Assembly (NCBI GenBank): GCA_030616505.1
Contig: JAUWXD010000034.1
Span: 1 to 5,548, forward strand
Length of the DNA: 5,548 nucleotides
Reading direction: 5' to 3'
DNA from: Hadesarchaea archaeon
Lineage (GTDB): Archaea; Hadarchaeota; Hadarchaeia; Hadarchaeales; Hadarchaeaceae
Positions 1-5,123 of the stretch are shown in pieces (position 1 is the first letter of the stretch; each line of letters starts with the position of its first letter). A model generated the notes under the pieces. The model saw only the letters and a program-made list of their open reading frames with translations, was not told the DNA's origin and did no database searches. The position numbers and the translations under genes are program-made.

Positions 1-42
1 CCGGTAGTTCCTCCTCGCTGTTCTAGGCATTACCCACCCCCG

Positions 43-116
43 TTATTTTGACATTTTCCTTACTCTTTTGACGTTCTTCCAACTTTCCTGACATCAAGCT
101 TATTTTTTCCTGACAT
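43..116 (+). repeat. Four phased TGACRT direct repeats (iteron- or operator-like)
   Basis: TGACAT occurs at 49-54, 89-94 and 111-116, and TGACGT at 69-74. All four are in the same orientation, with start-to-start distances of 20, 20 and 22 bp, close to two helical turns. Each box is preceded by a pyrimidine run (ttattt, ctcttt, ctttcc, ttttcc), so the repeat unit is roughly YTYTYY-TGACRT. The array lies directly upstream of a DNA-binding protein gene and the replication genes. Plasmid iterons are typically about 20-22 bp, so a replication-initiation array is plausible. An operator for the adjacent AbrB-like protein is equally plausible. The repeats are seen directly; the role is inferred. Confidence 0.6.
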
Positions 117-154
117 CTATTTACCGTTATCGTTAGAGTGCAGGAGAAGATCAA
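117..154 (+). promoter_or_regulatory. Leader and Shine-Dalgarno site of the AbrB-like gene
   Basis: The SD-like AGGAG at 142-146 lies 8 nt before the ATG at 155, which supports that start. A short tandem CGTTAT-CGTTAG sits at 125-136. I see no convincing bacterial -10 at 17 nt from the TTGACA-like boxes, and no clear archaeal TATA box. The T-rich stretch at 101-110 is the only weak candidate, so the promoter itself is not assigned. Confidence 0.45.
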
Positions 155-406
155 ATGGAGAAGTTATGGGACGTAGTAACAGCATACTCGACAGGTGGAC
201 GCGACAGTATTGTAGTCTGCATCCCGCACAAACTCCGGAGAGACCGGCCAATCAAAGTCGGGCAGCAGTTCGCTGTCAAAACCGACGATGCAGGGCGGTT
301 AATTTTTGAACCTTTGGATAAAAAGCAGGAAATCGGCCCCAACGTGCGAGGGAGAGGCCGCCCCCGGAGACCAGCCCAAAGCCACACGAAGCCCAAGGAG
401 GTCTAA
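155..406 (+). CDS. AbrB/SpoVT-type DNA-binding protein with AT-hook tail
   Basis: An 83-aa protein. Residues 4-54 have the AbrB/MazE/SpoVT swapped-hairpin pattern: a short strand (WDVV), then GRDSIVVCIPHKLRR, then IKVGQQFAVKTDD and GRLIFEPL. The I-P-x-x-L-R and K-x-G-x-x-F-x-V elements are typical of this fold, which acts as a dimeric DNA binder and is often autoregulatory. The tail is basic, and RGRGRPRRP at 65-73 contains the G-R-P core of an AT-hook, a minor-groove binding motif. The start is set by AGGAG 8 nt upstream. No toxin gene follows, so an antitoxin role is not supported. The phased repeats just upstream are a natural binding site, making this a candidate repressor or initiation accessory factor of the replication operon (inference). 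Confidence 0.75.
   Translation: MEKLWDVVTAYSTGGRDSIVVCIPHKLRRDRPIKVGQQFAVKTDDAGRLIFEPLDKKQEIGPNVRGRGRPRRPAQSHTKPKEV
397..401 (+). promoter_or_regulatory. Shine-Dalgarno site supporting a GTG start at 410
   Basis: GGAGG lies inside the last codons of the AbrB-like gene with 8 nt to GTG 410, an ideal spacing. It is the main support for calling the 58-aa gene. Because AAG-GAG-GTC also encodes the C-terminal K-E-V of the upstream protein, chance cannot be excluded. Confidence 0.5.
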
Positions 407-409
407 ATA

Positions 410-586
410 GTGTCTATTTTTCACATCATAAAAACTTTCGCTTTCGGGTCTTCCGCCACCTACTGCTTTCGCCAGATTTTTGGATACCGAGAGCGACCGG
501 GCCATGCTTTCTATCGGAATCCACCAGCCGATTCAAAATTGTTCATGATTCACGCTCGTTCGTTGAACGAGGGGAGGCAGTTTTGA
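410..586 (+). CDS. Small 58-aa protein of unknown function (GTG start)
   Basis: The frame opens with GTG 3 nt after the stop of the AbrB-like gene, behind a GGAGG at the right distance. It closes with TGA at 584-586, whose final A is the first base of the next gene's ATG (TGATG overlap). Such junctions are typical of translationally coupled operon genes, and this frame otherwise fills the gap between its neighbours exactly. The predicted protein starts MSIFHIIKTFAF, is rich in aromatics (F, Y) and Arg, and ends NEGRQF. It has one Cys, no clear transmembrane segment and no domain I recognise. The N-terminal 12 residues are hydrophobic, but too short for a firm signal or membrane call. The alternative is untranslated spacer that happens to stay open. 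Confidence 0.45.
   Translation: MSIFHIIKTFAFGSSATYCFRQIFGYRERPGHAFYRNPPADSKLFMIHARSLNEGRQF
555..571 (+). promoter_or_regulatory. Perfect 7-bp hairpin just before the SSB-like gene's SD
   Basis: CTCGTTC (555-561) and GAACGAG (565-571) are perfect complements with a 3-nt GTT loop. The stem ends 1 nt before the GGAGG (573-577) of the ssDNA-binding protein gene. In mRNA it could affect ribosome access or be opened by ribosomes translating the 58-aa frame. There is no U-tract, so it is not an intrinsic terminator. The structure is visible; the function is inferred. Confidence 0.45.
573..577 (+). promoter_or_regulatory. Shine-Dalgarno site selecting ATG 586
   Basis: GGAGG, within the longer GGGGAGG, lies 8 nt before ATG 586 but only 5 nt before the in-frame TTG at 583. 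This favours the ATG as the true start. Confidence 0.7.
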
Positions 587-1233
587 TGGATGAAACGGAA
601 ATCGAAAAAAACTTGGAAGAACTCGCAAAGGCGTATGACAAGAAGCTCGAGGTCGCGAAGGCGATCTATGACGATTGTAGAAAGCAAGGTGGAGCGACGG
701 CTGAGGACGCGTTTAAAATAACTAAAGAAAAATTTGAGCAGGAATTCGGATTTCGCGAGGAAACGCCGATTCCTGCCGAAACACCGGAGCTGAAACCAGC
801 ACCCGCCACTAAACCAATAAAAACACGCCAACTTGTATTGCGCGTCAAAGAAAGCAAGGAACTTGTTCATTGGGATGAGGGGGCATGGAACACCGTCGTT
901 AGCGGCATCACCTCCGACGAAATGCCGTTGGGGAGGATAGATTCGAACGGAGCGCCAATAATCAACGAAGTGTTTAGGATTTCATTCCAAAGAAACGACG
1001 GGCAAGCGATCGATGGAATAACAAGCCGCATTTTCTCGACGAAAAGCAAATTGTATTCTTGGTATTCTGCCATTCTCGGAAGGGAACCAGCGGTCGGCGA
1101 AGACATTGACCTCAACGAGCTAGTCGGGCGACGCTGCAGAATTATTGTGAAAAACAAAGCAACAAAAAGGGGCGGTGTTGCGAGCCAAGTTACCGATGTG
1201 CTCAGCGCGGAGGGCAACGTCCAAAATGCGTGA
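586..1233 (+). CDS. Probable ssDNA-binding (OB-fold-like) replication protein
   Basis: A 215-aa protein using the ATG at 586. Residues 1-55 are charged and helical, probably a coiled coil or helical hairpin. Residues 61-80 form a Pro/Lys linker. Residues 81-208 resemble the ssDNA-binding-like proteins encoded beside phage and plasmid primases: beta strands VFRISFQ and RIF, then SKLYSWYSAILG (154-165), DLNELVGRRCRIIVKN (175-190) and a final QVTDVL (201-206). The order 'KSKLY-helix, D-L-x-x-L-V/I-G-R-x-C-x-I-x-V, V-T-D-V' is my basis for the family call, made from memory without a profile search. It overlaps the preceding frame by 1 nt and sits upstream of the primase-helicase, fitting a role in coating ssDNA at the element's fork. 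The N-terminal helical region is an extra that might mediate oligomerisation or partner binding. Confidence 0.55.
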   Translation: MDETEIEKNLEELAKAYDKKLEVAKAIYDDCRKQGGATAEDAFKITKEKFEQEFGFREETPIPAETPELKPAPATKPIKTRQLVLRVKESKELVHWDEGAWNTVVSGITSDEMPLGRIDSNGAPIINEVFRISFQRNDGQAIDGITSRIFSTKSKLYSWYSAILGREPAVGEDIDLNELVGRRCRIIVKNKATKRGGVASQVTDVLSAEGNVQNA

Positions 1234-1354
1234 AAAACGCTGGAACACGGCATGACCCATCGGGATGAATGCCGCAATTTAGCGGTGTGGTGAGTCAATG
1301 ATCCAAGAGGGCGTGAGCGATGATTTGTTTTAACCGTTTTGCGGGGGTCGGAGC
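1234..1354 (+). other. Gap before the primase gene: hairpin and micro-ORFs
   Basis: This is the only gap of more than about 100 bases between genes. GGCAT (1249-1253) can pair with ATGCC (1269-1273) around an inner CCC/GGG pair, and CCGC (1272-1275) can alternatively pair with GCGG (1282-1285), so competing small hairpins are possible. Two tiny frames lie downstream: 1298-1333 (11 aa) and 1320-1358 (12 aa). The second has GAGG 9 nt before its ATG, and its TGA overlaps the primase ATG. TTTTAA at 1328-1333 is weakly TATA-like. It may be a leader for translational control; no larger gene is visible on either strand. Confidence 0.35.
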
Positions 1355-4300
1355 ATGACCGAGACTATTCCATCCCAGTTGGATTTTCCCGAGACGATAC
1401 ACCTGCTGAAGAAGTTAATCGTCAACCGCGACAATGCTTTCGCTGAGCAACAACCCGACGGCCAATACTATTGCAAAAAGGAGGAGCTTTCAAACTTGGT
1501 GCTGGAGGATCATCTTAAGGGAACTCGGACCATCGGGGTTTACTTAATCAATCCCGAGAAGCAGGATGTCAAAACAATTGGATTCGACATAGACGGCGAC
1601 CCGAGAGACTTGGGGCCCACGAAAGCCGCAAGCAACGTGATCCATCAGGCGTTGCTGGATTCGGGCGTTCCGCAAGATTCGATTTTAGTGGAGTTCACGG
1701 GCTTGAAAGGTTTCCGAGTGACGGTATTTTTAGATCCGCCCATAAGCGCGGCGGTAGTGCGGAATTTCGCGTTAAAGGCAACGGGGGATATCAAAATCCC
1801 GGACGGCGCGAGCCTTGAGATTTTTCCAAAACAGGATCGCGTCGAGAAGGGACACTTCGGCAACCTCGTCAAACTTTTTTTCGCGCTCCACCGGAAGAGC
1901 GGGAAGCGTGCTCATCTCGTTCATCCAATTTCTTTCGATCCTTGGCCCTGGGAGGCCTTGAAAGCCATCAAACCGTGGAGGATGCCCCTCGAGCTACGCG
2001 TACACGATACGACCGTACGAAAAGAAATTCCAAAAACCCCGCTATCTGCCGAGGACTATCCGTGCTGGAAAAAGATTTCCGTGGGCGACATCCCGCCGGG
2101 TTCCCGGCACGACGCTGGGTTCGCATACTGCCGACACCTACGTGATAAAGGGCTTAGCTTAGAGGCCACACTTTCTGTAATGGAAAGCTGGTGGGGGAGA
2201 CTTGCCCAGCCCCCGCAAGCCGCAGAGGCTAGACCTTGGGCAAACATTGAAAGTGCGGTAAAGGACGCGTACGAGCAAAAATACGCGGTCGGGTGCAGGA
2301 CGGTCCGCGAACGCTGGCCCGACCTGTGCGATCCCGATTGTTCGATCAGAAAGCGCGAGGAAGCATGTCAGAACTTCCAGAGCGGGAACGTGAAAATCCA
2401 AATTGAGCACGGTATTTGCAGCACGGAATTTAACGATGCGCCGAAGGCACGGCTGATAATCAAGCACGTGAGAAAAAAGTGGCGTTATCAGGTCGCCACG
2501 ATCCGTGAGGACGGCTTTGAGCCGGGGATCGAACACCCGAGCGGGGCCGCACCGTGGGAGGAAAACAGAGTCTTGTGGAAAACATTGACTGGTGAGCTCG
2601 AAAAAGCGGGGGTTGAAAAACCGCGCGAATCTCTCGAAGAAATCGGGAAGACCCTCTCCAAGAACGGGGGGGAAGCACTATTCGAGGAGAAAAAAACTGG
2701 GGGCGAAGACGAGGCGATAACGCCCGGGGCCCGGGAGAAGGCGCTCGATATCCTCAAGCACGGTAACCCAATCGAATATGTCGGTGACACGGTACAATTA
2801 ATGCACAAGGGGGATTACGAGCTGGGACAGTACCTCTGGCTCGGTACCCTGACCCCGGAACTAGGCTCCCGGGAACACGTAATCGCGGTCGGCGCGAGCG
2901 GAGTCGGAAAGAGCGATCTAATTCGAAAGGTATGTCGGTGCGTGCCCCCGAACAAGAGGGTGAAGCTGGACAGCGCGAGCGCAAAATCCCTTTACTACGC
3001 CGTGAAGGCCGGGGTCGACATCAGCGGGGTCGTGTTCAACATAGACGACGTGGACCCGGACGACCCGGAGCAGGTCTCCCTCCTGAAGCTGATGGCGACC
3101 GACGACCCGGAAGAGCTCAGGCACTGGACCCTCACCGACGACCGGGAGTTCACGGAGCTCGTGTGCTCGCGCCGCTTCGTCGTCTTCGCCTCGACGATAG
3201 AGAGCCTGCCTGGCAAGCAGGGGCAGATCCTCCGGAGGTACGAGGTGCTGAATCCGAGCGAGGACGAGAAAGCGCTGAAGGACACACTGGATTACATTAA
3301 AGGCGAAGTCAGGGGGGGCAGAAGTGAAGAGAGTTACCCGCCCGAGTTCGAGGTCGCGCGGGCCATCACCGACGAAATAAAAAATCAAGAGCTCAAGGTC
3401 GCCATTCCGTTTAATTTCGACTTCCCGCAGCAGAGCTTCGAGGCGAAGACCGCCCTGAAAAAGTTCGCGGCCCTGGTGTGGGCGGCCGCTAAGGCACGAT
3501 TCATGCAGCGGATCGTCATCGGTGACACCCTACTTGCACAGCCCGAGGACTTCGACCTCGTGGTCAAGCTCTGGGGAAAGCGTCAGCCGCTCAAGGTGGA
3601 CGAGATCGCGATGCGCGTGCTAGATAATCTAGACGACCAGGAACCCATGGAGAAATACGACCCGGAGGAAAAGCAACGGTACTGGAACCCCGCGCCACGG
3701 ACATCCACCACCCTCTCGCGGCAGCTGGGGGTGCCGCCACGGACGGTCAGGGACAAGCTGGGCCACCTGTACGACATGGGGTTGACCGACCGAAAACAGG
3801 CGGGAGGGAGAGGCAACCCGTACGCCTACTGGTGGGCCGCTGGGGTATCGGAAAAGATAGGAAATTTGGTCAAAAGGGACAAGGATATACGGCAGTTCGT
3901 GGCTCCCCAAAAGATGCTACCTTCTCTGGACCCAAACGGGCTCGTTTCTTCCTTGGACGATTATTACGACCAAAACCAGACAAGCATGAACGAGAGAGAG
4001 AAAGAGAAATGGTCCGAGTACGTGGGGCGGGTTTCACGCTACGCCTCTCTCTCTCTTTCTTCCGTAGGGGAAAATGAACGTAATAATCAACAAAGCAAGG
4101 AAACCACCCCTATTGAACAATCTAAGCAAAAAGAAATTACGCCGTTGCCCGTTGCCGAAGAGAAAAGAATGTTTAAGCCAAAAGAAGCCGAATGCGGTGA
4201 GTTTAGTCCTACTCAAGTCGGAGAACGAGAAGAAGGGGGTGCAAAGCCCGAAACCGGTGGGACGGAGAAGGAAGGGGAACTCTCCCAAGCCGATCTCATG

Positions 4301-4714
4301 GGGCAACTTGGCGAGCTGTACAAAAGAATTGGTGGAGCTGATTTTTCCGTCGAGGGCTTTGTGACGATGGCGCAGGCGAACCTGCGGGGCGAGCGCGAAG
4401 AGCGTTTGCGCGAAGCCGTCCGGCAGATGGCCGACCGCGGTGTGGTGTTTAGGGCAGGCACACCCGAAAAAATCGATAAAGATGACGACGTTTCGAAAAC
4501 GGCGGCGAACGCACCAGCATCCGAATCCAGAGAAGGTGAGTATGTGGGGTTCGAGTTCACCAAGCCTCTCGAGCAAGAGATCTCCTATCCCGACCCCGAA
4601 AATCCTGAAAAGTCCATAACCTTCGGGCCCTTTTCGGGAAAAGAGACCAAGGGGCTCCCAGCCGGGCTCGCCAGGGGGCTCAAGCGTGACGGTTACGGGA
4701 GGATCCTACCATGA
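1355..4714 (+). CDS. Giant AEP primase / AAA+ ATPase (primase-helicase) fusion
   Basis: An 1119-aa replication protein. Residues 40-190 are an AEP primase core of the kind found in plasmid/virus and TOTE-type primases: DHLKGTRTIGVYLI, catalytic FDID (77-80), GFRVTVF (119-125, motif II region), LEIFPKQD (154-161), then FGNLVKL and HRKSGKR. Residues 246-308 look like a PriCT-type helical domain (RHDAGFAYCRHLRDKGLS), followed by a Cys cluster (C314, C325, C329, C338). Residues 505-640 are an AAA+ ATPase with Walker A GASGVGKS (513-520), Walker B VVFNIDD (559-565), a sensor-1-like strand FVVFAST and a candidate Arg finger R627/R628. Residues 775-830 and 976-1036 are two winged helices, separated by a charged disordered linker (about 875-975). 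Residues 1061-1119 resemble a GINS B-domain. The start has only a loose G-rich SD (1343-1348). The protein probably primes and unwinds the element's DNA. Confidence 0.75.
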   Translation: MTETIPSQLDFPETIHLLKKLIVNRDNAFAEQQPDGQYYCKKEELSNLVLEDHLKGTRTIGVYLINPEKQDVKTIGFDIDGDPRDLGPTKAASNVIHQALLDSGVPQDSILVEFTGLKGFRVTVFLDPPISAAVVRNFALKATGDIKIPDGASLEIFPKQDRVEKGHFGNLVKLFFALHRKSGKRAHLVHPISFDPWPWEALKAIKPWRMPLELRVHDTTVRKEIPKTPLSAEDYPCWKKISVGDIPPGSRHDAGFAYCRHLRDKGLSLEATLSVMESWWGRLAQPPQAAEARPWANIESAVKDAYEQKYAVGCRTVRERWPDLCDPDCSIRKREEACQNFQSGNVKIQIEHGICSTEFNDAPKARLIIKHVRKKWRYQVATIREDGFEPGIEHPSGAAPWEENRVLWKTLTGELEKAGVEKPRESLEEIGKTLSKNGGEALFEEKKTGGEDEAITPGAREKALDILKHGNPIEYVGDTVQLMHKGDYELGQYLWLGTLTPELGSREHVIAVGASGVGKSDLIRKVCRCVPPNKRVKLDSASAKSLYYAVKAGVDISGVVFNIDDVDPDDPEQVSLLKLMATDDPEELRHWTLTDDREFTELVCSRRFVVFASTIESLPGKQGQILRRYEVLNPSEDEKALKDTLDYIKGEVRGGRSEESYPPEFEVARAITDEIKNQELKVAIPFNFDFPQQSFEAKTALKKFAALVWAAAKARFMQRIVIGDTLLAQPEDFDLVVKLWGKRQPLKVDEIAMRVLDNLDDQEPMEKYDPEEKQRYWNPAPRTSTTLSRQLGVPPRTVRDKLGHLYDMGLTDRKQAGGRGNPYAYWWAAGVSEKIGNLVKRDKDIRQFVAPQKMLPSLDPNGLVSSLDDYYDQNQTSMNEREKEKWSEYVGRVSRYASLSLSSVGENERNNQQSKETTPIEQSKQKEITPLPVAEEKRMFKPKEAECGEFSPTQVGEREEGGAKPETGGTEKEGELSQADLMGQLGELYKRIGGADFSVEGFVTMAQANLRGEREERLREAVRQMADRGVVFRAGTPEKIDKDDDVSKTAANAPASESREGEYVGFEFTKPLEQEISYPDPENPEKSITFGPFSGKETKGLPAGLARGLKRDGYGRILP
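3992..4055 (+). repeat. GA-rich / CT-rich inverted repeat in the linker coding region
   Basis: GAGAGAGAGA (3992-4001) and TCTCTCTCTC (4046-4055) form a perfect 10-bp inverted repeat around 44 bp. Both arms sit within longer purine (3992-4009) and pyrimidine (4044-4063) runs. In protein the arms encode the charged NEREKEK and the serine-rich SLSLSS of the disordered linker. Simple dinucleotide tracts like this tend to slip during replication, and could form a hairpin or triplex-like structure. I see no separate gene here. Confidence 0.6.
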
Positions 4715-4911
4715 GCACGGCGGACCTGCTGGAACTGGCCTGTTTTTGCGACAGGTGCGGTGTGCGCCTCGACGACGACGTTTGCTCGGCGCCGCCCGGT
4801 TCTCGCTTTAAGCAGCTCTGCAGTGCTTGTGCCGACGCAGAACTTTTCGAGATGCACTACGGTGGGTGGGACGAATACCTCGAAGATTACGGGGAGGGAG
4901 ACGATTGCTAA
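4711..4911 (+). CDS. Small zinc-ribbon-like protein, 66 aa
   Basis: The protein has a CxxC pair at C13/C16 (within CFCDRCG, which adds C11) and a second pair C37-S-A-C40, about 20 residues apart. This is the arrangement of a small zinc ribbon or treble-clef-like knuckle. C25 and the C-terminal C66 are extra. After the zinc site the chain is acidic and aromatic (MHYGGWDEYLEDYGEGDD), more like a protein-interaction tail than a DNA-binding one. The ATG overlaps the primase-helicase stop (ATGA), and GGAGG at 4698-4702 lies 8 nt upstream, so translation is coupled to that gene. A role as a partner of the primase-helicase is suggested only by position; no specific family is recognised. Confidence 0.65.
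   Translation: MSTADLLELACFCDRCGVRLDDDVCSAPPGSRFKQLCSACADAELFEMHYGGWDEYLEDYGEGDDC
4893..4897 (+). promoter_or_regulatory. Shine-Dalgarno site supporting a TTG start at 4905
   Basis: GGAGG, within GGGGAGGGAG, lies inside the end of the zinc-ribbon gene, 7 nt before TTG 4905. The other in-frame candidates lack a comparable site: ATG 4827 sits deep inside the upstream gene, and GTG 4974 has no SD. The TTG is therefore preferred. Confidence 0.6.
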
Positions 4912-5123
4912 CTCGTACCACTAGCGGGAACAGGCAGGGTGGCGCTCGTCGAACTAATCACGCGGTTCCATCTGTGACCAGGAGCAAGCAAATTGACCGC
5001 TGCCTCGATGAATTGCTGTTAACAATCGACGACTTTTTCAGCCACGTTCCCGGTGAGCTCAGGCCCGACCTCCATCGTGCATACTGGGATGTGTGTCGAA
5101 TGCGATTGGGGGTGCGTGAGTAA
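4905..5123 (+). CDS. Small 72-aa helical protein of unknown function (TTG start)
   Basis: The TTG start overlaps the last 7 bases of the zinc-ribbon gene, and the TAA stop shares its last A with the next ATG (TAATG). Residues 1-27 are polar and basic, probably flexible (Thr, Ser, Asn, Gly, Arg). Residues 28-70 look like two or three amphipathic helices: KQIDRCLDELLLTIDDFFSHV, then LRPDLHRAYWDVCRMRL. C33 and C64 are isolated and do not suggest a metal site. I recognise no family. If GTG 4974 were used instead, the protein would be only the 49-residue helical part. Packing between coupled genes supports it being real. Confidence 0.55.
   Translation: MLTRTTSGNRQGGARRTNHAVPSVTRSKQIDRCLDELLLTIDDFFSHVPGELRPDLHRAYWDVCRMRLGVRE

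Noticed and set aside
1..51. Possible 3' end of an upstream gene (frame open from base 1 to TGA 49-51)
   Set aside because: Only 16 Pro/Arg-rich codons are visible, too little to support a gene.
48..73. TTGACA-like bacterial -35 boxes
   Set aside because: The TTGACA at 48-53 and its copies have no -10 hexamer at about 17 nt downstream. Regular repetition explains them better as binding sites.
482..522. Imperfect inverted repeat GGATACCGA / TCGGAATCC
   Set aside because: It is a 9-bp match with one mismatch and a 23-bp loop inside the putative 58-aa frame, and could arise by chance.
1252..1293. 13-aa frame MTHRDECRNLAVW
   Set aside because: It has no SD site and no coupling to a neighbour, so it is probably chance.
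2918..3388. Long antisense frame (156 aa), plus a 122-aa sense frame at 2932-3300
   Set aside because: They lie in the GC-rich ATPase region, where stop codons are rare in all frames. The Walker A/B-containing frame clearly encodes the protein, and neither alternative has an SD site or recognisable motif.
4074..4364. Sense alternate frame (96 aa) inside the linker of the primase-helicase
   Set aside because: It is a lysine/proline-rich read-out of a low-complexity stretch. Its G-rich SD is only about 3 nt from the ATG, and the main frame continues through it.
4034..4576. Antisense frame of 180 aa
   Set aside because: It shadows the second winged helix and linker, has an improbable composition, and lacks a supporting start site.
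4827..4904. Longer ATG start (4827) for the 72-aa gene
   Set aside because: It would overlap most of the zinc-ribbon gene and add an Arg-rich shadow sequence. TTG 4905 has GGAGG at 7 nt.
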